Assembly (NCBI RefSeq): GCF_020991005.1
Contig: NZ_JAJLLW010000002.1
Span: 434,001-498,000 of the forward strand
Direction: 5' to 3'
DNA: 64,000 bases
Source of the DNA: Halomonas sp. CUBES01
GTDB lineage: Bacteria; Pseudomonadota; Gammaproteobacteria; Pseudomonadales; Halomonadaceae
This document shows, one piece after another, positions 15,223 to 23,267 of the stretch; the stretch's first letter is position 1, and the number at the start of each line of letters is the position of its first letter. A model generated the notes under the pieces. That model was not told where the DNA came from. It saw only the letters and a list, made by a program, of their open reading frames with translations, and did no database searches. The translations under genes were made by a program, and so were the position numbers.

Positions 15223-15241
15223 TTAGGCAACCTTAGAATTG

Positions 15242-16240
15242 CTACCTCCCCTTCATTTCACACCTCACCAGCGTCCCAAGCCCCCCATCATTCAAGCTGT
15301 GCTCCACCTCCGTCACCAGCCACGCGGTGGCGTCGATTTGGGGTTTGTAACCGCTGAGGGTGAGCGGGGTTTCCGGCAATATGTCCGCCCGGCCCAGGGC
15401 CAGCGTTAGCTCAAATTCAGCCAGCCCACGTTGGATGCGCTGCCATTCGGCGCGGGCGGCGGTTAGGGCGTCGTCTTCCGTAGCGTAGGTGGGGCGTAGC
15501 TGTTTGGCGTTGTCTTCCGTACCGGCGAGTACGGTTTTGCGTTCGGCGCCGCGTGTGTCGTTCCAGTAGGCTTTTACGCCGCTGTAGGCGTCGCGGTCGG
15601 TCACGCTGTAGCGGTGCTGGTCGCCGTCGCGGCGGGTGAGGGTGATGCGCGGCATGGTCTGGCCGCTGGCGGTGAGCCCTTCACCTGCCACGGTGAGCAG
15701 CATGCGCCCGGCCTTAATGGCGGCGATGGCGTCATAGCGCTCGCCCAAACGGGTGAGAAAATTAAGGTCGGATTCTTCCGTCTGGTCGATGTGGCCAACG
15801 CGAATGCCGTAAAGCACGTCGGCCACCACCGGTTCCAGGTCGTGGCGGCTGGCGATGGTAGTGACGATCTCGCCCAGGGTGAGCTCGTGCCAGCTTTGGG
15901 TGCGCTTGCCGGGCAGTTGGCCGCGCATATCCGCCGAGCGGGCGCGGATGGTGAGCTGGTCAGGCGTGCCGCTGTGCTGCACTTCATCCACGGTAAAGCG
16001 GCCCTTGTCGATCAGCCCTTCGTGTTGCCAGCCAAACGCCACTTCCAGCTCGGCCCCGCGTGGGGGAATGGCCAGCTCGCCGTCGTGGTCGGCCAGGGTG
16101 ATATCCAGTTGGTCGGCTTCCAGCCCGCGCTGCTCGCGCAGGGTGAGGTTAATCAGCCGCCCGTTAAAGCGTGGTGTGATGTCGTCACCGTTTAACGTAA
16201 TGCGGTAGCTGGGCCGTGGGTAGCGTTGGTCTACGTTCAT
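15242..16240 (-). CDS. D: Late control / tail protein D
   Basis: This is the 332-aa P2 gpD family protein, a tail component at the baseplate-hub/tube junction related to the phage spike hub. Recognisable blocks are RPSYRITLNGDDITPRFNGRLINLTL at the start, SDLNFLTRLGERYDAIAAIKAGRMLL in the middle and AARAEWQRIQRGLAEFELTLALG. It is the last gene of the FI FII E T U D tail operon. Fragments of paralogous D genes occur at 13845-13935 and 45165-45455. Confidence 0.9.
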   Translation of the reverse strand: MNVDQRYPRPSYRITLNGDDITPRFNGRLINLTLREQRGLEADQLDITLADHDGELAIPPRGAELEVAFGWQHEGLIDKGRFTVDEVQHSGTPDQLTIRARSADMRGQLPGKRTQSWHELTLGEIVTTIASRHDLEPVVADVLYGIRVGHIDQTEESDLNFLTRLGERYDAIAAIKAGRMLLTVAGEGLTASGQTMPRITLTRRDGDQHRYSVTDRDAYSGVKAYWNDTRGAERKTVLAGTEDNAKQLRPTYATEDDALTAARAEWQRIQRGLAEFELTLALGRADILPETPLTLSGYKPQIDATAWLVTEVEHSLNDGGLGTLVRCEMKGR

Positions 16241-16680
16241 ACGTAGCCCCCGGCCAGGCGGGCCACGGCGGGCAGGACGAGGCGGCCGATCAGGTCGGTG
16301 CGTTCGTCATCCACGTGCTCGAGCGTGAGGCTAAACTCGATTTTTTCGGCGGCGCCGTCGCGGAAGAAGTAAGTGCTGGTTTCTTCCACGCGGGTCACGA
16401 CCCATAAGCCGTACTGGCGGCCGGTGCCTTCGACCAGCGGCCAGGCGTTGCCCTGGTCGGCCATGTCGCGGATCTCATCCAGGCTGAAGCGCCCGCCGGT
16501 GAAGGCGGGCAGCAGGGTGCCGGTCAGCGTGATGGTGTCCGCTCCTGGGCCTGCGTATTGGTAGGCGGGCCGTTGCCCCACGCGGGATTGGCTGGGGTGC
16601 CGCCATTCGGTGATGCGTTTTAATTCTTGATAAGGCACGCTACGCGTTTCAAATACGAACATGCCAAGGGCCATCAACAT
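16237..16680 (-). CDS. U: Tail terminator protein U
   Basis: The 147-aa protein has the P2 gpU hallmarks (MLMALGMFVFETRSVPYQ at the start, then a beta-rich domain TITLTGTLLPAFTGG and EFSLTLEHVDD), a protein involved in tail completion or length determination. It overlaps gpD by 4 bp. Its start codon at 16680 overlaps the start of a divergently read membrane gene that separates U from the tape-measure gene T. Confidence 0.9.
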   Translation of the reverse strand: MLMALGMFVFETRSVPYQELKRITEWRHPSQSRVGQRPAYQYAGPGADTITLTGTLLPAFTGGRFSLDEIRDMADQGNAWPLVEGTGRQYGLWVVTRVEETSTYFFRDGAAEKIEFSLTLEHVDDERTDLIGRLVLPAVARLAGGYV

Positions 16681-17164
16681 GAAAGATCTCCTTCATCGTT
16701 TTCTGAATTGGCGAGAAGCGAATAGTAAAAAGTCGTTCCCTAAAACAGACTTGGCATTAATGTTTATGAGCCAGTTCATCATTGGTCTGGGTGTGTTTGG
16801 GGCATGTATTAGCTTTCTTGCTCAGCATTTTTCCCCTACTAATGAAACTTTTATGGCAATGGTGAAAAGCTTTGATGCATCAACTTACGTAGCTATTGCC
16901 ATGGTGATGATTGGCTATATCAAAATTCGCCACTCAAAAAGTTACTCCTTAGCCTTGGCAGCGCTCTTCTGCCTGCTGATGGCGGTTTCTTCACAACTAG
17001 TTGCCCTGATGCCTACGGATATAACGTTTGACCCTGATAACTTTGCTCGTCAGACGGCGATTTATGGGCCTATTGCTCTGATGTTTATCTCGTTGTATGG
17101 CATTACCTTTAATCTAGCGGTGATGGTATTTAAGTCGGTTGAGCGTGAGCCTACTCAGGTTTAA
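16679..17164 (+). CDS. Four-span membrane protein inserted antisense in the tail operon
   Basis: A 161-aa protein from the ATG at 16679 (MKDLLHRFLNWREANSKKSF), preceded by AAGGG. Four hydrophobic spans are visible: LALMFMSQFIIGLGVFGACISFLA, STYVAIAMVMIGYI, SLALAALFCLLMAVSSQLVALM and IYGPIALMFISLYGITFNLAVMVF. It is read against the tail genes, its start overlapping gpU's start and its stop overlapping gpT's stop by 4 bp. It must have its own promoter inside gpU and is probably expressed in the lysogen. Unknown family; lysogenic conversion or exclusion is possible. Confidence 0.65.
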   Translation: MKDLLHRFLNWREANSKKSFPKTDLALMFMSQFIIGLGVFGACISFLAQHFSPTNETFMAMVKSFDASTYVAIAMVMIGYIKIRHSKSYSLALAALFCLLMAVSSQLVALMPTDITFDPDNFARQTAIYGPIALMFISLYGITFNLAVMVFKSVEREPTQV

Positions 17165-19899
17165 TCAAGGTCGCGCAGGGATGAACGCTGCCGCGCCTGG
17201 GCTTCGCGCTGGGCGTTTTGCAGGGCGCGCTGCACTTCCTGGGCGACGTACTGGGCCAGCTGCTGTTCGTTCATGCCCTGAGCGGGGGTGACGGTGATGT
17301 TGATATCGCCCATGGTGAAGCCGCCGCTTGCCTGGGGGCCTGGCGCGCTCAGCGGCGGCCGGGTATCAAACTGGATGGGTGCCTGCTGCTCGATTGCAGG
17401 CATGGCGGTAGCCGGCAGGGCAGCGGCGCCCAGGGCCAGGCCCGCCCCGGCACGGGTTACGCGCTTGGCGATTTCCTGAACACGCCGGGCGGGTTCGTCG
17501 CGCTGGGCGTCCAGCCCTTTGTTCAGGCCGTCTACCGTGTAGCCGCCCAATTGGGTGAATACGCGGGAGGGGGAGTTGATATCCAGCACATCGGCGAACC
17601 AGCCTTTTACGCTGTCCGCTATGCCCACGACACGGTCACGCAGCTCGCCGATCTTGCCGCTAAGGCCGCTGATCAACCCATCCACCGTAAAGCCACCCAG
17701 CTCGGCAAAGACCCGTGAGGGGCTATTGATTCCCAGCACGTTGGCGAACCAGTTGCGCACGCTGCCTGCCATGCCTGTTACGCGATCACGTAATTCGCCC
17801 AGTTTGCCGGTTAACCCGCCGATGATGCCGTCGACAATGGCGGTGCCCAGGGAGCTGAATTGCTCCGGGATCTCGACGCCCATCGCCGAGAGGGCGGTGG
17901 TCATGCCCTTGTACAGCAGGCCCAGCGGCGACCAGTTCATCAGCAGTTTGTACACGCCGCCAATGCCGTCGGCGAAGGCGCTTTTGACCTGCTGCCACAG
18001 CCCCTGGAAGAAGGCCTTGATGGGTTCCCAGTAGCGGTAGATCAGGTAAGCCGCCGCGGCGATGGCGGCAATGGCAATGCCGATGGGGTTCGTCAGGAAG
18101 AACATGGAGACGGCCCTGAACACGCCGCCGAGCCACATCATCGCCTTGCCTGCGGTGAGTAGCTGCGGGCCGATCAACGCCATGCCATAGCGCACCATGG
18201 CGATGGGTCCGAGGATGGAGGCGAGCATCAGTGTGAGCATGCCGCCCGCGGTGACCAGCACGGCGAGCCCAGCGGCGACTTTGGCGAGGGTACCGGCCAG
18301 CCGTGGGTTTTCGTTGATCCAGCTGCCCACGCCGCGGGTAATGGCGGTGACGTTTTTGATCAGCTCCCGCAGCGAGCCTTTGTTGGTCTCGGTGATTGAG
18401 ATGCCGACTTCATCCCAGGCGCTGCTGAGCGATTTGAGATCGCCGCCGATGTTGTCGGTCATGGTCTTGGCCATGCGGGCGTTTTCGCCCATGTTGTCGC
18501 CCAGGGCGTTGATGATCTCGTCCAACTGGCCGCTGCCCATGGCATTGACCAGTTCCGCCATGCCGGAGCCTGCCTCGGTGCCGAAGATACGCTGCATGAT
18601 GGCCTTGCGTTCGACATTACCCATGTCGGCGGTGGCCTGGCTGATATCACGCAGGATGTCGGGCATGGCGCGCATATTGCCGTTGGCGTCTGACACCTTC
18701 AGGCCGATGTCTTCAATCGCGGCGGCGCCCTTGGCGGCGGGGTCGGTCAGGCGGTTCATCATCGCGCGCATGGTGGTGCCGGCCTGGCTACCCTGGATGC
18801 CGATATTACCGAGAATGCCGGACATAGCGGCGGCCTGTTCCATGGTCAGCTTGAGATCCTCGGCGCCACCCAGGTACTTCATGGTGTTGCCGAGCATTTC
18901 CAGGTTGACGTTGGCGCGGCTTGCCGTGCCGGAGAGAATATCCGCCACGCGGCCCATCGAGCCCTCGGCTTCCATATCCACCTTGAACGACCCGGCGATA
19001 TTGGAGGCAATATCCGCGGCCCGGCCGAGCTCGGTGTTGTTGGCCAGCGCGAGGTCCAGCACGTCGCGCATGGAGGCGCGGATGGCTTCGGTACTCATGC
19101 CCGCGCGCAGCAGAAACTCCTGGCCACCGCCCACTTCTGAGGCGCTAAAGGCGGTCGAGCCGCCCAGCTCCCGGGATTGTTGGCGTAGGGCCTGGAAGCG
19201 TTCATCGTCGGCGGTAAAGCGGCCCACTGCCTGCAGGGTGCTCATCTGCTCGCCCCATTCCACCCCAGGGGCGAGCAGGCGAGACCCAGCATACAGCGCG
19301 GCGCCGCCACTGGCGGCCATGCCTGCACCGGTACCGGCCATGTTGTTGCGCATGCCCATGCTGCGGTCGTAGCGCTTGCGGGCCTGGGCGGCGCGCTTTT
19401 GCTGCTCGCTTAACCGGCTGAGTTTGCGTCGCTGTTGCTCGACGGTTTGGTTGGCCTGCTGCATTTCGTTGGCCAGCCGCCGTTGGTCGCGGGTCAGGTT
19501 GTGGGTGCTGACGCCGTTGTTCTCCAGCGAGGTGCGCAGGCGCTGCAGGGTTTGGCGTTCATCGTCGTAGCGCCGGGTGAGCTTGCGGGCCTGGGTAATG
19601 GCCTTTCGTTTCTCGGCGGCCAGGGCGGAGGTGTCGCCCTGGTGGGATTGCATTTGCCGGGAGAGGCGGCGTATTCGGTCCTGCTGATCGCGCAGGGCGG
19701 TTGCCGTCTCGTCGGATTGGCGTTTCAGGGTACGAAAGGAGCTGACGTCTTTCTGGGTGGCCTGGAGCTTTTTCAGGCGGTCGCGGTTGTCGCGCATCGC
19801 CTGGGAAGCGCCCTGGGAGGCGCGATCAATCTTCTTCAGCGGTGCCGTGGCCTTGTCCACGGCGTTGAGGATCACCTGCAGTTTAAGATCGCGCGCCAC
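17161..19899 (-). CDS. T: Tail tape-measure protein T
   Basis: A 912-aa tape-measure protein. The N-terminal 190 residues are a charged coiled coil (QQRRKLSRLSEQQKRAAQARKR). The next part is the PhageMin_Tail domain (GVEWGEQMSTLQAVGRF...GGSTAFSASEVGGGQEFLLRAGMS). Hydrophobic spans follow at about residues 540-620 (KVAAGLAVLVTAGGMLTLML, ...IAIAAIAAAAYLIYRY). The C-terminal part carries two full and one partial repeat of about 47 residues built on GELRDRV...GWFADVLxINSPSRVFxxLGG. It sets tail length and is ejected on infection. Confidence 0.92.
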   Translation of the reverse strand: MARDLKLQVILNAVDKATAPLKKIDRASQGASQAMRDNRDRLKKLQATQKDVSSFRTLKRQSDETATALRDQQDRIRRLSRQMQSHQGDTSALAAEKRKAITQARKLTRRYDDERQTLQRLRTSLENNGVSTHNLTRDQRRLANEMQQANQTVEQQRRKLSRLSEQQKRAAQARKRYDRSMGMRNNMAGTGAGMAASGGAALYAGSRLLAPGVEWGEQMSTLQAVGRFTADDERFQALRQQSRELGGSTAFSASEVGGGQEFLLRAGMSTEAIRASMRDVLDLALANNTELGRAADIASNIAGSFKVDMEAEGSMGRVADILSGTASRANVNLEMLGNTMKYLGGAEDLKLTMEQAAAMSGILGNIGIQGSQAGTTMRAMMNRLTDPAAKGAAAIEDIGLKVSDANGNMRAMPDILRDISQATADMGNVERKAIMQRIFGTEAGSGMAELVNAMGSGQLDEIINALGDNMGENARMAKTMTDNIGGDLKSLSSAWDEVGISITETNKGSLRELIKNVTAITRGVGSWINENPRLAGTLAKVAAGLAVLVTAGGMLTLMLASILGPIAMVRYGMALIGPQLLTAGKAMMWLGGVFRAVSMFFLTNPIGIAIAAIAAAAYLIYRYWEPIKAFFQGLWQQVKSAFADGIGGVYKLLMNWSPLGLLYKGMTTALSAMGVEIPEQFSSLGTAIVDGIIGGLTGKLGELRDRVTGMAGSVRNWFANVLGINSPSRVFAELGGFTVDGLISGLSGKIGELRDRVVGIADSVKGWFADVLDINSPSRVFTQLGGYTVDGLNKGLDAQRDEPARRVQEIAKRVTRAGAGLALGAAALPATAMPAIEQQAPIQFDTRPPLSAPGPQASGGFTMGDINITVTPAQGMNEQQLAQYVAQEVQRALQNAQREAQARQRSSLRDLD

Positions 19900-20026
19900 G
19901 CTGGCCCCCGCTGTCGGTTGGTGTGCTGCGCTTGCGCGCCCGTTCGCGCCATTCCATTAGCTCCCGCAGGCTGAATTTGGCGCAGTCGTCCGGCGACCAG
20001 TGGAAGACGATGGCGAGATCCGCCAT
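19883..20026 (-). CDS. E': GpE' tail protein, reached by -1 frameshift from E
   Basis: A 47-codon GpE-family segment (MADLAIVFHWSPDDCAKFSL, then RELMEWRERARKR). In P2 this frame is made only as an E-E' fusion by -1 frameshifting at a T-TTT-TTG slippery run. Here the same heptamer is present in gene E (20086-20092, minus strand), and the -1 frame is open from there through this segment. The ATG at 20026 may not be used. E+E' works with T in tail assembly. Confidence 0.82.
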   Translation of the reverse strand: MADLAIVFHWSPDDCAKFSLRELMEWRERARKRSTPTDSGGQRGARS

Positions 20027-20052
20027 CGCGTCTTCTACCTGGCCGGGGAGGT

Positions 20053-20361
20053 TTATTCGCTCTCGCCCTTGGCCCGCTTCGTGAGCAAAAAACCGGCGAT
20101 TTCACCGCCGCACTGGACCAGGTCGGCCGGGTCCATCTGGCGAACCTCGGCGGCGGTGAGCGATGGGGTGGAAAGGCGAGGAATGAGCGTGATCAGCGCG
20201 TCGGTCTGCATTTGCAGCACCTCGGCCAGGGAGACGCCGCGCAGCTCGCCGGAGGTGGGCTTGCGCAGGCGAAGCTCGGTGATCTCGGTCTCGCCCCGGG
20301 TGAGCGGGGTATCCAGCTCGACAGTGGAGGTGATGGCTTGGGTAACGGCTGCTTTGGTCAT
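20053..20361 (-). CDS. E: Tail assembly protein E
   Basis: The 102-aa P2 gpE-family chaperone (ELDTPLTRGETEITELRLRKPTSGELRGVSL). It contains the slippery TTTTTTG near codon 90 (GGT TTT TTG), about 36 bases before its stop, for making the E+E' extension. It lies between the tube gene FII and the tape-measure gene T in the F operon. Confidence 0.88.
   Translation of the reverse strand: MTKAAVTQAITSTVELDTPLTRGETEITELRLRKPTSGELRGVSLAEVLQMQTDALITLIPRLSTPSLTAAEVRQMDPADLVQCGGEIAGFLLTKRAKGESE
20086..20092 (-). promoter_or_regulatory. Programmed -1 frameshift slippery site
   Basis: On the minus strand the run reads GGTTTTTTGCTC. A -1 shift enters an open frame (AHEAGQGRERINLPGQ...) that runs into GpE'. 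It is the same heptamer as in P2 E+E'. Confidence 0.8.
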
Positions 20362-20420
20362 GGTGGTTCCTGGTTAAGCGTTGGGGTTGGCGGTGGCTGA
20401 GTGAGCGCAGCGGGCGGTTA

Positions 20421-20933
20421 TTAAATACCCAGGCGCTGGCGGCGACCGGCGAGGCGGTCTTCGCCGTTCACCTTGAAGACGCCGTTGGGCAGGTCGATCT
20501 CGATCTTGGTGGTGCCGTCGATAATCAGCTTGTAATAGCTGAGCGTGCTGGTGACCTGGTGCTCGGTGTTTTCGCCGGGCTGGGCGTCGCCCATGTCGAT
20601 CTCGGTGTGGCGGCCGCGCATCACGACCTCGACCGCTGAGGCGTCGTCCACGTCGTCGCGCTCGTAGCTGCCGGTCATGCGCAGCATGTCGGCATCAATG
20701 CGCGAGCTGCCGAAGTTGTCGAAGATGCTTTCCACCAGCCCGCCCACGGTCCACTGGCAGGTGAGCAGGCCGTCCAGGCCCATATCGATACCCACGGGGC
20801 CGTCCATGCCGCCACCGCGCCATTCTTCAATCTTGCGGGTGAGGGTGGGCAAGATGACCGACTGAACGATGCCCTGCCAGCTGTCGCCGTTGCTGAACAG
20901 GTTCAGGTCTTTGAGCTTTTTGGGGAGTGCCAT
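20421..20933 (-). CDS. FII: Major tail tube protein FII
   Basis: The 170-aa P2 FII-type tube protein (MALPKKLKDLNLFSNGDSWQG at the start; DMGLDGLLTCQWTVGG; IDGTTKIEIDLPNGVFKVNGED near the end). It polymerises inside the contractile sheath. It is 12 bp downstream of the sheath gene and of usual family length. Confidence 0.94.
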   Translation of the reverse strand: MALPKKLKDLNLFSNGDSWQGIVQSVILPTLTRKIEEWRGGGMDGPVGIDMGLDGLLTCQWTVGGLVESIFDNFGSSRIDADMLRMTGSYERDDVDDASAVEVVMRGRHTEIDMGDAQPGENTEHQVTSTLSYYKLIIDGTTKIEIDLPNGVFKVNGEDRLAGRRQRLGI

Positions 20934-20945
20934 AACAGGGGACCT

Positions 20946-22130
20946 TTATGCAGTGGCCGCGACGCGCTCGGCGAAGTTAGCCAGGTAGGAATCGGTAATG
21001 CGTTGCAGGAAGCCCAGGTCTTCAAGCGGCGGCACCGGGGTGTAGTCGTAATCAATGCGCAGCTTGCCCGCCTTGAGCGACTTGGGGGTGTTGAGCTCTT
21101 CGTTCAGCCAGGCGCTGCCATCGACAATCAGCCCCAGGCTCTTCAGCTCGCTGAACTTGGCGTTGATGCCTTCGATAATGTCCCGCGCCAATGAAGGGTG
21201 CATGGGCTTGTCCACCGCCCACAGGTGCGCCTCGGCGACGGTGTCGGCGAGGATCTGCGCGGTGCGGGTGTAGTTCTCAAACGGGAACAGGCTTTCCGGC
21301 CCGGCGCAGGTGCGCGAGCCCCAGAAGCGGTAGCCGTTCTGTTGCACCATGGTGGTGACATCGGCGGCGTTGAGAATGCCCGCATCGGTGTTGGGGCTTT
21401 GCAGATCCCAGAACACGTCTTTATTGATGCCGGTGACGCCGTTGACCACGACGTTACTCAGGGTTTTGTGCCAGCCGACGTCCTCATCCAGCTTGGCGCG
21501 CAGGCCAAGGGCCACGGCGACGGGGCTTAGGGTGCGGGTTTCTGCGTCGTCGGTATCGAAGGCTTCCCACTGGGGCCAGAGCGGCATCAGCTCACGGGCG
21601 CCGAACTCATCGCGGTAGGCAATCACCTCGGAAACCGTTTCGCAGCCGTGGGCGTAGATGTAGCCAAAGGCGCGCAGCTGCTCGAGCACCGAGACCATGG
21701 CGGTGGCCACTTCTTTGGTATCCAGGTACGGCACGCCGATAATTTTCGGGCTCACGCCCAGCGTTTGCTTGGCGGTGAGCAGCGCCTGCAGCCCGGTGCG
21801 GCGGCCTTCTTCATTGGTGGTGCCAATAATATTGGCGGTGGTTTCTTCCTCGGTTTCGCCCTCTGCCACCCGCACCGCGACAATGATCGGCTTGGCCTGC
21901 TGGCTGATGGCGGTGAGAGTGTCTTTCAGCGTGCCTTGGGTACCGGCGTTGCCAATGGCGGTATCCACATTGGTGACCAGGGCGGGGCGGTTGAGGGGGA
22001 AGGTTTTTTCGTCCGCGTCTGACGCGGTGCACACCACGCCAATAACGGCGGTGGACGCCGTGCGGATAGTACGGGTGCCGTCGTTGACTTCCGCAACGCG
22101 CACGCCGTGGTGATATTGATCGAGTGCCAT
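20946..22130 (-). CDS. FI: Contractile tail sheath protein FI
   Basis: The 394-aa P2 FI sheath protein: N-terminal QYHHGVRVAEVNDGTRTIRTASTAVIG, core GLRAKLDEDVGWHKTLSNVVVNGVTGI, and the conserved NGYRFWGSRTC near residue 270. It is the first gene of the F tail operon, preceded by a GGTGT-N14-ACACC dyad centred about 95 bp upstream of the start, where P2 has its Ogr-dependent F promoter. Confidence 0.95.
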   Translation of the reverse strand: MALDQYHHGVRVAEVNDGTRTIRTASTAVIGVVCTASDADEKTFPLNRPALVTNVDTAIGNAGTQGTLKDTLTAISQQAKPIIVAVRVAEGETEEETTANIIGTTNEEGRRTGLQALLTAKQTLGVSPKIIGVPYLDTKEVATAMVSVLEQLRAFGYIYAHGCETVSEVIAYRDEFGARELMPLWPQWEAFDTDDAETRTLSPVAVALGLRAKLDEDVGWHKTLSNVVVNGVTGINKDVFWDLQSPNTDAGILNAADVTTMVQQNGYRFWGSRTCAGPESLFPFENYTRTAQILADTVAEAHLWAVDKPMHPSLARDIIEGINAKFSELKSLGLIVDGSAWLNEELNTPKSLKAGKLRIDYDYTPVPPLEDLGFLQRITDSYLANFAERVAATA

Positions 22131-22213
22131 GGTGGCTCCTGCGCAGGTTCACAAGAAAGGTGAATTCACGCAGGTATCGTGCGGGGGCTTGGGGGAGGGT
22201 GGTAGCGGTGCTG

Positions 22214-22237
22214 GGTGTGAGTGGGGCGGTTTACACC
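22214..22237. promoter_or_regulatory. Ogr-box candidate, F late promoter
   Basis: The ends GGTGT and ACACC are separated by 14 bp, with GAGTG following the left arm. The same layout occurs at 28170 and 33878, each upstream of a late operon. P2's Ogr site is a related TGT-N12-ACA dyad. Confidence 0.65.
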
Positions 22238-22310
22238 GTGAGAGGTAAATAGCTGATTGTTCTGATACTGTTGGTGCTAAGGGAATCTAATATGGAAGCG
22301 AGAGGTGCAA

Positions 22311-23165
22311 GTGAAAAATAGTTTGGTTGGAGTGTTGATGGCAGTTGCTGCAAGTATTTTTGTTGCGGCATACGTACTTAAATTTGGGTCACTGAATACG
22401 TCGAATGATCCGGGGGACTGGGCAGACTTTGCAACTTATCTTTCGGGTACCGTAGGAGTTAGTGCTGTAGTTGCTACTCTTATAGTTCTTGTTAGGACTC
22501 TTTGTCAGCAGCAAGAGTTACTGAATAGTCAAGAGAAGATGCTAAATAAGCAAGCTGAGCAAATAAGTTTGGCAGAAAATCAGATAAAAGATGAGGAAGT
22601 AAGGCGTAAGGTTGAGCTTGCTTATAGCAATACGGTAACAATGTTTCCATATATGTTTGAATCCTTTATTAAATATCTTGATAAAGGAATTTTTCCTTAT
22701 GCTGATGAGGATGGTTTTGCTAAGGAGCTTGTATCTGAATTTGGAACTTACTCACCAACAGCTCGTGAAGTTATTTTAAACCCGGATTTCGTGTTTCGTA
22801 TGGTAAGTGAAGAACCAGGCGAGATAATTGAAAGTTATATTGCTAGGGTTTTTGCGAGAGTTGAAGTTGTCTTTGAATACGTGACAAAGTGCCTAAAAGT
22901 TGATGAAGGTATGAAAGATTACTTTAGCATATATTTAGATTTGGAAGATGATAAAAATATTGATAATGAAGATTATGACTTTTATTTTCGTTGCTATCAA
23001 GCGCTTCTGATAGGATTGGAAGATAGAGAAAGTGTTTGCAAGGGGAGTAAGTATTTAGATTTATCTGATGATTTTTCGTCTGCTAATAATGAGTTTAGTA
23101 AGTGGCAAAAAGTGGGTGAAGCCATTGAGCGCAGAATTGAAGATACCCAGATAAATTTAATTTAG
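22311..23165 (+). CDS. Membrane-anchored coiled-coil protein, Z/fun-site cargo
   Basis: A protein of about 284 aa with GTG start at 22311 (AGAGG upstream; another GTG at 22305). Two N-terminal spans (LVGVLMAVAASIFVAAYVL and FATYLSGTVGVSAVVATLIVLVRTL) carry a DPGDWADF motif between them, followed by a glutamine-rich coiled coil (QQQELLNSQEKMLNKQAEQI) and an acidic, AT-rich-coded C-terminal domain. This layout resembles proteins annotated as putative phage abortive infection membrane proteins. It lies between FI and the tail-fibre genes, the position of P2's Z/fun conversion locus. Confidence 0.6.
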   Translation: MKNSLVGVLMAVAASIFVAAYVLKFGSLNTSNDPGDWADFATYLSGTVGVSAVVATLIVLVRTLCQQQELLNSQEKMLNKQAEQISLAENQIKDEEVRRKVELAYSNTVTMFPYMFESFIKYLDKGIFPYADEDGFAKELVSEFGTYSPTAREVILNPDFVFRMVSEEPGEIIESYIARVFARVEVVFEYVTKCLKVDEGMKDYFSIYLDLEDDKNIDNEDYDFYFRCYQALLIGLEDRESVCKGSKYLDLSDDFSSANNEFSKWQKVGEAIERRIEDTQINLI

Positions 23166-23267
23166 ATTAATTTGATTAATTTCTTTTAGCCATAGTTGCT
23201 GTATTTTCTGGTTAGGAGTGATGTTTTTAATATTTTTAAAGCTGAAAGTGAATCAAAGTTGATTAAC

